A stretch of DNA of 64,000 nucleotides, taken from Codonopsis lanceolata (lineage: Eukaryota > Streptophyta > Magnoliopsida > Asterales > Campanulaceae). Shown one piece after another: positions 1 to 9,997 of this stretch. The first letter of the stretch is position 1. Every line of letters begins with the position of its first letter. The DNA lies in NCBI GenBank assembly GCA_013146195.2, contig CM028377.1:6734239-6798238 (forward strand). Reading direction: 5' to 3'. The notes below the pieces were generated by a model. It searched no databases and was not told the DNA's origin. It saw only the letters and a list, made by a program, of their open reading frames with translations. The translations under genes were made by a program, and so were the position numbers.

Positions 1-170
1 AACAATTCGGACATCTCATTCAAAATTCCCAAAGTCTCAAATCATCCTAAAACATGATATTAACATGGCAAAGGCATGAGAGACATGAAAGAAAGGGGAT
101 ATCATGGCATTTCTAGCATACATCCTAAGGGGAATCAATAGCTTACCTTGTTCGAAATCCAACGGTTGCA
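1..170 (-). repeat. LTR-like DNA flanking the solo LTR (left part)
   Basis: No gene is visible. Read on the minus strand, this segment contains an exon-like stretch followed by GGTAAGC, resembling the splice-like segment inside the neighbouring Tekay LTRs. It is most likely an older LTR into which the solo LTR at 176-3016 inserted, with the other half at 3022 to about 3744. The assignment rests on composition and short matches only. Confidence 0.35.
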
Positions 171-175
171 AGGCC

Positions 176-3016
176 TGTAACGCCCCGTATTCTTGCATGT
201 GCATTGTATGCTTGTCTTCATACTTTCTTGATTGATTGTGAGCATGTTTACTTACTATAGATATGTTTTAGAACCATTCATAAGTCATTCATGAAGCCCT
301 TAACATGTTTAGAATCATGTAAGCTTGTTTGTTGAATCGCCGGTATGATTGCCTTGTTTTGGTCTTAGCGATTTTCCCCTCGTTGCTCGTTTTGCTTCTA
401 TTTCGTCGTGTGTTGTGTTCGTTGAGTTCTCGGCTTTGTATTCAGGTCTTAACCATGTTGAAACAAACCTTTTTCATGTCCAAGTTATCCTAGTTTGATT
501 GGTGTTTGATTGTAGTTTGATTCGTTAACCATTCGTCGCGTGATTCGAGCCTTGTTCTACCTTGTTCCGGTTGTTGTTCGGGTGCGTTTCCGACTTGTTT
601 TGAGTTGGGTTAGACCCTAGAATGGTTTCCCATGAGTTTGGGACCATTTAGGACAAGTTTAGACCAAGTTTTGAAGGTTCAGAGGCCCAGGCGCCCGCCT
701 GGCATCTTGTGAGGCGCCCGCCTCAAGTGCTGGGAGCAATTGCAAAATGATCTGAATTTGGAGGCAGCCTCAGAGGTTGAGGCGCCCGCCTGGGAGAGGC
801 TGAGGCGCCCGCCTCAACATCTGGTTCATTACGGGATTTTTTTCCCCTGTTTTGATATTGAACGACTTATACACCCTAACCCCCTATCTAAACCTATCCT
901 AAACCTCCCTAACCCTCCTCACTTGTGTCCTAACATATCTAACTTGTTTTTAGAGTGGATTAAGAGTGCATTAGTGAGTCATTAAGCCACCAAATCAGAT
1001 TAGAAAGAGACCACATTGGCTTGACACATGTCCCACTCAAATTCTAGACCAATATAAGCCTTGCAACCAGATTTTGACCTTCATTTCTCACCTCCACTCT
1101 CAACAAACGAATTTCCTTTCTCTCAAGCTTCTTCCATGGCTTCTTGAAGCTAATCCCTTGGTCTTCCCTCATCCACTCTCCATTTGCCCAAGACTCCTTC
1201 ATCAAAGGTGTAGAGCTCAAAGAGTAGAGCATTTCCATCCGAACGATTTTCTCATTTGCTTTCTTTGGCGTAGAACAAGTAAGTTACTCTTTTCTTCTTC
1301 TTCTCTTTAGTTCTCATTGACCCTAAGGAAACAAAGCCTATGGTGATTGAGGTCAATGAGGACACATATTTGCTTCCTATGCTCTCTTCTTGTATTTTAA
1401 AGATATGAACTTGCTAGGAGCATGTATAGGTTGATTTCTTGCCTATGAAAGTTTATAAAACTCTTGCATCTTGTTTATTTATGGTTTTGAACATGTTAGA
1501 AACATGTATTGTATTTGTTGATGGAAGTGTTGTTAAGTGAGAATGGCCTAAATTGAGCTTACATGATATGATGTATGTTGTATGTGTTCTATCTTCAATA
1601 TTGGACTCTATGTTGAACATGAATCACATTATAATGCCTTGGAGAAATTATGACCTTGAAGAACTTAGTAATGAACTAGGTTGAGTTATGAAGCACATAG
1701 CTTCAACTACCCTAAATTGGGAATTTAGAGAAAAGACTCAACGGAGTCGACTCTAGGGAAGAATCGAACACGTTGAACCCTAATTTCAATCCCTACGAAG
1801 TTTGGACACCGTTTTGTCAAGTTTACTCAATTTAAAGTTGAGTTTAATTATGTGCATTTGAACCCGTTATGATTATTTGGTTATGAGCAATTAATTGCCT
1901 TGACATGATTTATTGTAGAGATTTATACCCTACTTGGTCGGTCGAGTTCGCTCTTGTCGAATTCGATAATTATTTGGTCTTAACGAGTAAACATCTACTT
2001 GTGCATTGCATTAAGTCCAGCTGGCACTATTTGGTTTGATTTTTATGTCAGGGTAGGACGATGTATAGCCTTCACGAATTGAGAGATTCGTGCTCGCTAT
2101 GGATCGCCGTACCTGGGACCTCAACACCCCTCCATTGTAGGCCGCAATGGGGAAGTAGCCCCTTGCCGTAACAATACGTGCGTCCGGCTGCTATTAGCCG
2201 GCGGAGTTCGGTATATCGATGCGAAGTCACGAGCATCGTAGTCACGATATTGGGTTAACAAACTATTTTGCAGGAGCTACGAAGTGGCCGTGCCTATATC
2301 ATATCCTACTTGTATGATTTATTTTCTTGCACTTACGTGAATAATGTGCTAAGTGCTATATGATGAACGTGAACTATAATTGTGATAAATGCCATGTTAT
2401 AACATGAACATGCATTGTAGTAACTTACTAAGTCTTTCGACTTACCCTATTTGTTTGTTTTGTTTCCTTAGATCCGAGCCGAGGAGACGGTCCGAGATAG
2501 ACTCGCTTTATTCACGCTTGGTCGTTTGTGAGCAAGGTTGCTCTTTTGGACTTTGTTGATTAGACTTTTATTTTGGAAAGGACGTTGGGAAGCAAGTCAT
2601 ATAGACTTGGCTTGGGGTTTTTGTTGTTGTTGTAGTAACTTAATGATTTGACACTTGTAATCTTTTGTATGCCGACTATATGTCGAGCCTGTTTATATGT
2701 TGTTGGTTCGCTACAGTTTCTTCCGCTAAAGCTCGTTTAATTATTATTGTTGTTGTTGTCTCCGGCATGTTGTGGCCGTTGAGGTTATTATAAGCATGTG
2801 TTAATTGTAGGAGTAGTTGTTGGGTTCCGGCTGTAACGTCGCCGATGACTTGTTTATTTTAAGTTGTTTTTCCGGCCAAGTGTAGCCGAGTTGTTATTCG
2901 TATGCGATGTTGCGCCACATGAATTTTATAATCCTACTTATGCATGCTTGTGTATCTTGTCTATTTGGACGGCACGACTCGGGATCTCGCATTGGGGTCC
3001 GGGTCGGGTCGTCACA
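176..3016 (+). mobile_element. Solo LTR, Ty3/Gypsy Tekay-type
   Basis: A 2841-bp unit begins TGTAACGCCCC and ends CGGGTCGTCACA, so it has the TG...CA ends of an LTR. It is flanked by an identical 5-bp target duplication, AGGCC, at 171-175 and 3017-3021. No primer-binding site or pol lies on either side, so this is a solo LTR left by LTR-LTR recombination. It is collinear with the minus-strand LTR at 9998-12793 and more distantly with 53084-56418, which borders Tekay pol. At 687-816 it holds four copies of a GAGGCGCCCGCCTC-type dyad. Several short ORFs overlap here in different frames and are not genes. Confidence 0.9.
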
Positions 3017-3744
3017 AGGCCCCTCCACCTTGCCCCCGCAAGGTATCCAGAACACTCCTCCCAAGTTACTGCCCTCCATGGGAGGGCAAGCCCAAACCAC
3101 CTTCTGTCCACAAGGTCTCTAGGTTGAAAAGACCTCAGATTTGGCCTAGAATGACCCCCAAACAACCCAAGCAATTCAAGGGGGGTAAAACAACACTTAA
3201 AAAACAATCAGAATAGGTCCAAACATCATCCCAAACAAGGAGGAATGAAGGGCGAAACTCGCAACGAACATCAAACGAATAAACAACGAGTTAAACAAAG
3301 ATACAACAAGCATGAATGAACATTCTTAAACATGTTTAGGACTAGAATACATGGTCTATGATTCAAGTTAACATCTCACGAGTCTCAAAGACATGAAACT
3401 GGGCAAATGAAAGTCAAACCGAGAGACCTTAAGAGTCAAAAGGTCAAATGAAGCAAGAAGGCTTCCGAACTCTCAACCAATCATACAATGGCCAAGATTG
3501 AAGTTATAAAACATGTTATAAAGGTACTAAGGCTCTAGTAGGACATAGCTAAGCACTAAGACGATACACAAAGCAAGTATAACGAAGCATGCAACATATA
3601 GAAGTCATACAAGCAATTATATCATGATTGACCTAATGCAAGCATGATATGAAAAATAAGAACTCTAGAACATATTAAGGAACATAATGAGCATATTAAT
3701 CAAGTATAGAAGGCAAGTTATACAAGTATGTTTTGAGTTCTCAC
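3017..3744 (-). repeat. LTR-like DNA flanking the solo LTR (right part)
   Basis: This continues the flanking repeat beyond the target duplication. It contains GC-rich dyad remnants (CCACCTTGCCCCCGCAAGG at 3025-3043) of the kind found in the Athila LTR near 59640 and the Tekay LTR near 53610, followed by A-rich DNA with the style of a reversed Tekay LTR. Around 3745 the composition changes. No coding sequence is supported. Confidence 0.35.
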
Positions 3745-4794
3745 AGGATTTGCCAATTTGGACATTGACCGGGTAATGTGGAATTTTGGATTCTTGTTGC
3801 TAATTAGTTTCTATTAGTTTATGTGTTTTTTTTTTGTTCTGGGTAATAGTGGAACTGTGGAAGTAAAGTTAATAATTGGATTCTAGTTCTTACTGCTCCA
3901 TATTTCTGTAATCCGGTTAGGGTCTTTTTTTATTTTTCTTTTTTAATTAGTGATAATTGAATTTAAATTTTTTCTTGCATCAAGGTTTTGATCCGGAAAA
4001 TTGGAAATTATTTTCAAGAACACTTGAATGAGCTATCTCTGATATCTATTGAGAAGAACATGTTTGAAAAAGTTGATTATTCTATTTTGATTGTTGATTT
4101 TTGTTCTAAATGTAGTAGAAGAGGGACATTAATGTAGTACCTAGTAAATATGTCGTGTGTTATGCCCATTATTTTAGAATTAAGTGTTTTATTCACTATC
4201 TTCTATGTTTGTTTCTTTAAGTTTTCAATAAATAGAAAAAAACTATATTATAAAGGAAAGGCCTCGTGGGACATAACTGGTCTTGGGCCCCGAATTTCAC
4301 AGGTCGACTCCGAAAATACCACTGAACCCTAGCGGCTTTGGAAAAAAAATACCTTGTCTAAGTAAAGAGATTAAAAGGAGAGAAAAAAATTTTCGAAAGC
4401 GGTCTGTGATGGGTCTCCTGTTCTTGTTGTCAAGATCGGATGAGGTTGTCGGGTTGAGAGTTGTGAGGGAGAGAGATGGATGTTGCTGGGCTGAGAGTTT
4501 TAAGAGATAGAGAAAGAAGGGTCTGTGTTTGTGTGTGTGTGAGCGTGTGAAAGAAAGAGAGAGTTAGTGAAATGAGAAGGTGAAATGGGAGGGAGAGTGA
4601 AATGATCAAAATACAAAACCTAGGGTTTTGATCTTGTTCAAATGTAAGGAGGGTAGTTTAGTAATATCTTTGGTTAAGTGGGTGCTACATTTAGTAAAAA
4701 CAGTGTTCTGTTTAGTGTAAATGATTCATATTACCATAATATCAATATTTGTACCTTTTACAAAAGTGATTTCTCCCCTACAAGCTGGTGGATT
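3745..4794. other. AT-rich intergenic spacer, no gene seen
   Basis: This is low-complexity AT-rich DNA with a short GT/GA-rich stretch around 4520-4600. Short open frames occur but show no recognisable domain, signal or codon pattern. Nothing else is identified. Confidence 0.5.
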
Positions 4795-5787
4795 TCTATC
4801 ATTTCATTGCTCCAAGTCTAGTCTTTGCAAAATTAATACTTTGGGTTGTATTTGACTTTTTAGGACTTGGGATTTTATTTGATCTGAAATTTTTTTACTC
4901 CTTTCTAACAAAATCATACTCAGACTCTTTTTATGTATCACTTTTGCAAATTTAGAGAATGTCACTAATACCATGAGAGATTTCAAAACCTAAAAGAGCA
5001 TAAACAACAGTTTGGAATTTTTGATCAAACAACTTAAATCAAACACAACTCATTAAAAACCAATAAAATAATTCATTTGATACTCATTTAATTCAAAACC
5101 AAAAAACTCATACAACAATGACACATAATCCAATACTTTTACATATCCTACTATATTTATCTTCATTATTCATTTATTTTTAAGAAAATGGCTAGAAACT
5201 TGAAAAAATTATAGAAAATATTTCTAATATCCAAATTAAACAAATCAAGTGTCTATTTATATGTAAAAATGTATGCTTTAATTGCAGAAAAAAAATTAAA
5301 AAAATTAATTTTGTTGGCCGAAAATTGGCCAAGAAAAACTAGGTGGAAAAGAAATCGGAGCCACTAGCAAGTTGCCATGTGGAAAGGGGGGGGGTGGAAA
5401 GGGGAGGGTAGGCCACAAGCCTTTTTGTTTTAATTTCGGCCTTTCAAATGTCACAACTCAAGCCACCAGCACATGGTAAGTCGGGTAAGGATGATCCGTC
5501 TAACAAAAATATCCGTAAAACCGTCTTACCTAAGTTTTTGCCTTAATTAATATATCTTACTTTTTCATGTTATTGAACGAAGCGTCGAATGACTCAAAAA
5601 TAAATTAGTTAAAAGATCGTATCCAAATATCCGTCGTGAAATGATTAAAAATTAAATAACATAATAGGATATTGGTAGAACTTACTTTGTACAAGCTCAA
5701 GCCATCAAATCAAATCGCCATTAAAAGGTTGATAGAGTATCTTTTATTTAATCTATTAATGGAGTTGCGTGACTTGTTACACAAATT

Positions 5788-6150
5788 CTAATTCTTAATC
5801 AAGTTAACAAAAGATTTTAGCTGCTGAAAAGGCTCATTCCAAACAACTGCTAGGTACAAACCCGAATCGGAATTGGCGCTGTTTGTCACCGCAATAACTA
5901 GTCGGTAATTGATTCCGGCTACAACTTGAAACTGACCCTTAATCACCTTCTGGAAAGTCAGGTTTTCTTTGCTTATCTTGTTGTGTTCGTTCACAGCAAA
6001 CTTTCCGATCTCCACCACTAAAGACTCACTGGGGTTTATGATCGGCTTCCATTCACTGCCATTGTCAGGCTTCCCTTCGCTCTGTGCCGCGGAGATGTTG
6101 AAAAGTAATACGAGAGAAAGAATTGTGATGAGGAGGAGACTGGAAGCCAT
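5788..6150 (-). CDS. Secreted phytocystatin (cysteine protease inhibitor), open copy
   Basis: This 120-residue single-exon protein has a hydrophobic signal peptide (about residues 1-22), so it should enter the secretory pathway. It shows the plant-specific cystatin alpha-helix signature as IGKFAVNEHN (residues 48-57) and the first inhibitory hairpin QVVAG at 75-79, which inserts into the active-site cleft of papain-like proteases. The usual second loop Pro-Trp is absent: the region reads NEPFQQ. Compared with the two tandem copies, three residues (W-E-H) have been removed by an in-frame 9-bp deletion. A TATA box and G-box lie upstream. It is the only intact frame of the three copies. Family assignment is firm; inhibitory strength is uncertain because of the lost Trp. 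Confidence 0.93.
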   Translation of the reverse strand: MASSLLLITILSLVLLFNISAAQSEGKPDNGSEWKPIINPSESLVVEIGKFAVNEHNKISKENLTFQKVIKGQFQVVAGINYRLVIAVTNSANSDSGLYLAVVWNEPFQQLKSFVNLIKN

Positions 6151-6222
6151 TTCGGAAGGGTATCAGAAATATGAGAGATCGTAAACAAAGTTATGTGCGA
6201 GTATGGTGCCGAGAACTTGGGG

Positions 6223-6253
6223 TATTTATAGTTTGGGAATTATGTGGCACGTG
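6223..6253 (-). promoter_or_regulatory. TATA box and G-box of cystatin copy 1
   Basis: On the minus strand TATAAATA (6223-6230) lies about 75 bp upstream of the ATG at 6150. The palindromic G-box CACGTG (6248-6253), a site for plant bZIP and bHLH factors, is just upstream. Both are kept at the same spacing in copies 2 (7897-7904, 7922-7927) and 3 (9731-9738, 9756-9761). Confidence 0.7.
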
Positions 6254-6428
6254 ATATACATGTGGGTAAAATTAGATTTCCGTTTTTGTAAAGATATGTT
6301 GATCATTTTCTTATTGAATTGATTCACACTTTAATTAATTCATCCCACAGTGAGATAGTTATCTTTGAAAAATACTCATTATCCTAATAATTACAATAGA
6401 GTCAATTTTATTTTCTTAATTTATTTAC

Positions 6429-6580
6429 CAAACTAGACATTTTATGTTTGTGTTTAGAGCTTTTTAGCTCGATTGTTCGACTTGCACTACTGTTCAACAA
6501 GTGCTTGTCCTATTCTTGCTTTGTCCTAGCGACAAGACCTTGGGATTTCATGTTGGAATCCGGGTTGGGTCGTCACAGGC
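6429..6580 (+). repeat. Relic of a Tekay-type LTR 3' end inside unit 1
   Basis: The segment ends ACCTTGGGATTTCATGTTGG then CCGGGTTGGGTCGTCACA, matching the terminal 100-150 bp of the Tekay LTR ending at 56418. It was present before the triplication, since unit 2 carries it at about 8111-8251 and unit 3 carries its left part up to 9997. Confidence 0.65.
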
Positions 6581-7451
6581 CAAATGAGAGTGAGTCTCAT
6601 TACTTTACGCGATCGTATTCAAAATACTATTCAAGATATCATTTGAATCTATGACATTTGGTAAGAACGGCATTATTTATTATATATGTGCCGAAAATAC
6701 ATATATATCGGTTTGGTGGTTCGGTTGTACAACCCTAATTTCATTGCTCCAAGTCTAGTCTTTGGAAAATTAAGAATTTGGGTTGTATTTGACTTTTCAG
6801 GACTTGGAATTTTTATCTTTCACTTTTGCAAATTGAGAGACTGTGAATAATACTAGGAGATATTTCAGAACCTCTTAATCTGAGGTATCTAATTTCTTTG
6901 ATTTGAGTATAAATATTTTTCATAGGAAATTTAGAACTTTTACCTAGAAAATTAGGTAATTTCATTATGTTAAAAATACTTATTATTTTAAAATTAATAT
7001 ATTAATTAATGGGTAGGCCTCACGTAAGATCGTTTTACATATCTTAATTCGTACAATCGAGTTTCACTCTCTCACATATCAACCCACTAACACACTTTGG
7101 GTCATGTAACGAAGATATGTCTTACAAACAATATCCGTAAAACCGTATTACCCAAGTTTTTGCCTTAATTAATACATGATACTTTCGTGTCGAATGACTA
7201 AAAAATAAATAACTTCAGAGATCGTATCCAAACATTGGTCGTCAAATGATTCAAAATTAAATCACATTATATTTAGGTGTCGTCCAGATTCTTGACTCAA
7301 AGAAAGAAATTGTTAGAACTCACTATGCACAAGCTCAAGCCATCAAATCAAACCGCCATTAAAGACTACTGCACTGTCCCAAAATGCAAGAATATGTAGA
7401 GTTTCTTTTATTTAATCTATTAATGGAGTAATTTGACTTGTCAAATAAATT

Positions 7452-7823
7452 CTAATTCTTAATCGTCTTAACAAAAGATTTTAGCTGCCTAAAATGCTCC
7501 CAAGGCTTACTCCAAACAACTGCCAGACAGTAATCCGAATCGGAATTGGCGTTGCTTGTCGCCACAATAACTAGTCGGTAATTGATTCCGGCAAAAACTT
7601 GAAAGTGACCCTTAATCACGTTCTAGAAAGTCAGGTTTTCTTTGCTTATCTTGTTGTGTTCGCTCACAGAAAACTTTCTGATTTCCACCACTAAAGACTC
7701 CCTAGGGTCTATGGTCGGCTTCCATTCACCGCCACCGTCAGGCTACCCTTTGCTCTGTGCAGCGGAGATGTTGAAAAGTAATGTGAGAGAGAGAATTGTG
7801 ATGAGGATTAGGCAGGAAGCCAT
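7452..7823 (-). pseudogene. Phytocystatin copy 2, two nonsense codons
   Basis: The frame starts at an ATG at 7823 and would span 123 residues. It is homologous to copy 1 throughout. Codon 27, just after the signal peptide, is TAG, and a second TAG replaces the Gln codon after NLTF. The signal peptide, the helix motif (IRKFSVSEHN) and the second loop Pro-Trp (SKPWEHF) remain. The first loop reads QVFAG rather than QVVAG. The codon-27 stop is shared with copy 3, so it arose before those two units separated. Start, length and ending are otherwise normal for the family. Confidence 0.9.
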
Positions 7824-8110
7824 TTCGGAAGGGTATCAGAAATATGATAGATGGGAAACAAAGTCATGTGCAATTATGGTGGCCAGGAACTTGGGGTATT
7901 TATAGTGTGGGAATTATGGGGCACGTGATACACATGTTGGTAAAATTAGATTTCCGTTTTTGAACGATATGTTGATCGTTTTATTATTGAATTGATTCAC
8001 TCTTTAATCAATTCATCCCACTGTGAGATAGTTATCTTTGAAAAATACTCATTAACCTAATATTTACAATAAAGTCAATTTTATTTTTTAAATTTATTTA
8101 CCAAGCTAGA

Positions 8111-8251
8111 CATTTTATGTTTATGTTTAGAGTTTTTGAGCTCGATTGTTCGGCTTGCACTAATGTTCAACAAGTGCTTGTCCTCTTCTTGCTTTGTCCT
8201 AGTGACACGACCTTGGGATTTCATGTTGGAATCCGGGTTGGGTCGTCAAAC
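8111..8251 (+). repeat. Relic of a Tekay-type LTR 3' end inside unit 2
   Basis: Same relic as at 6429-6580, ending GGGTTGGGTCGTCA then AACACC. It marks the unit boundary and shows that the duplicated segment already contained retrotransposon DNA. Confidence 0.6.
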
Positions 8252-8572
8252 ACCAAATCAGAGTCAGTCTCATTACTTTACGCAATTGTATTGAAAATAC
8301 TATTCAAGATATCAATTGAATCCATGACATTTGATAATAACGACATTATTTATTATATATGTGTGCCGAAAATACATATATATTATATATAATAAATAAT
8401 TGAATAAAACATGATTCGTTTCGGTTTGGTTTGGAAACATAAATCATGAACCGAACAGCTCAGTTTTTGAATTTTGAAAACCAAAACCAAAACGTCTTGA
8501 TCCAAAACCGAACCAAACTGCATGGTTCAGCTTGATTTGATTCAGTTCGGTGGTTCAGTTGTACACCCCTAA

Positions 8573-9997
8573 TTTCATTGCTACAAATCTAGTCTTTGGA
8601 AAATTAAGAATTTGGGTTGTATTTGACTTATCAGGACATGGGATTTTTATCTTTTACATTTGCAAATTGATAGAATGTGACTAATACCTGGAGAGATTTC
8701 AGAGCCTCTTAATCTGAGGTATCTAATTTCTTTGATTTGAGTATAAATATTTTTCATAGCAAACTTAGAACTTTTACCTAGAAAATTTGTTAATTTCATT
8801 ATGTTAAAAATACTTTTTATTTTAAAATTAATATATTAATTAATGGGTAGGACTCACGTAACATCGTTTTACATATCTTAATTTGTATAATCGAGTCTCA
8901 CTCTCTCACATATCAACCCACTAACACACTGTGGGTCATGTAACGAAGATATGTCTTACAAACAATATCCATAAAACCGTATTACCCAAGTTTTTGCCTT
9001 AATTAATACATGATACTTTCGAGTCGAATGACTGAAAAATAAATAAGTTTAGAGATCGTATCCAAACATTGGTCGTCAAATGATTCAAAATTAAATCGCA
9101 TAATATTTAGGTGTCATCCAGATTCTTGACTCAAAGAAAGAAATTGTTATAACTCACTATGCACAAGCTCAAGCCATCAAATCAAATCGCCATTAAAGAC
9201 TACTGCACTGTCCCAAAATGCAAGAATATGTAGAGTTTCTTTTATTTAATCTATTAATGGCGTAATTTGACTTGTCAAATAAATTCTAATTCTTAATCGT
9301 CTTAACAAAAGATTTTAGCTGCCTAAAATGCTCCCAAGGCTTACTCCAAACAACTGCCATGCAGTAATCCGAATCGGAATTGGCGTTGCTTGTCGCCACA
9401 ATAACTAGTCGGTAATTGATTCCGGCAAAAACTTGAAAGTGACCCTTAATCACCTTCTGGAAAGTCAGGTTTTATTTGCATATCTTGTTGTGTTCGCTCA
9501 CAGCAAACTTTCCGATTTCCACCACTAAAGACTCCCTAGGGTCTATGATCGGCTTCCATTCACCGCCACCGACTGGCTACCCTTCGCTCTGTGCAGCGGA
9601 GATGTTGAAAAGTAATGTGAGAGACAGAATTGTGATGAGGATTAGACAGGAGGCCATTTCGGAAGGGTATCAGAAATATGATAGATGGGAAACAAAGTCA
9701 TGTGCAATTATGGTGGCCAGGAACTTGGGGTATTTATAGTGTGGGAATTATGGGGCACGTGATACACATGTTGGTAAAATTCGATTTTCGTTTTTGAACG
9801 ATATGTTGATCGTTTTATTATTGAATTGATTCACTCTTTAATCAATTCATCCCACTGTGAGATAGTTATCTTTGAAAAATACTAATTAACCTAATATTTA
9901 CAATAGAGTCCATTTTAATTTTTTAATTTATTTAAAAAACTAGACATTTTATGTTTGTGTTTAGAACTTTTTAGTTCGATTGTTCGACTTGCACTAA
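8573..9997. repeat. Tandem segmental repeat, unit 3, truncated by a Tekay insertion
   Basis: Unit 3 follows unit 2 closely up to GCACTAA at 9997, in the middle of the LTR relic. There the inverted Tekay LTR starts (TGTGACGACCC). The remainder of the unit is not found before the gap at 14012. Confidence 0.8.
9286..9657 (-). pseudogene. Phytocystatin copy 3, two nonsense codons
   Basis: The frame starts at 9657 and would give 123 residues. Codon 27 is TAG, as in copy 2, and a private TAA replaces the Glu codon before NLTF (the frame reads K-I-C-K-stop). The helix motif IGKFAVSEHN, loop QVFAG and second-loop Trp (SKPWEHF) remain. The TATA box and G-box are also retained. This is a clear pseudogene, closest to copy 2. 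Confidence 0.9.

Larger units (their letters stand above)
4795..6739. repeat. Tandem segmental repeat, unit 1 (cystatin unit)
   Basis: The unit starts with TTTCATTGCTCCAAGTCTAG near 4802, and the same landmark recurs at about 6740 and 8573. Each unit contains, in order, this landmark, an AT-rich spacer, a minus-strand cystatin reading frame with its promoter, and a relic of an LTR 3' end. Unit 1 has its own insertion between about 5000 and 5440 and lacks about 190 bp present at the end of unit 2. Confidence 0.85.
6740..8572. repeat. Tandem segmental repeat, unit 2
   Basis: About 1.83 kb, collinear with unit 3 with few substitutions and more diverged from unit 1. It includes cystatin pseudogene copy 2, its promoter, the LTR relic, and about 190 bp (8386-8570) of sequence rich in AACCGAAC-type words that unit 1 lacks. 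Confidence 0.85.

Noticed and set aside
2864..3216. Overlapping ORFs in several frames and both strands
   Set aside because: They span the LTR end and target duplication; GC-rich sequence depleted of stop codons explains them.
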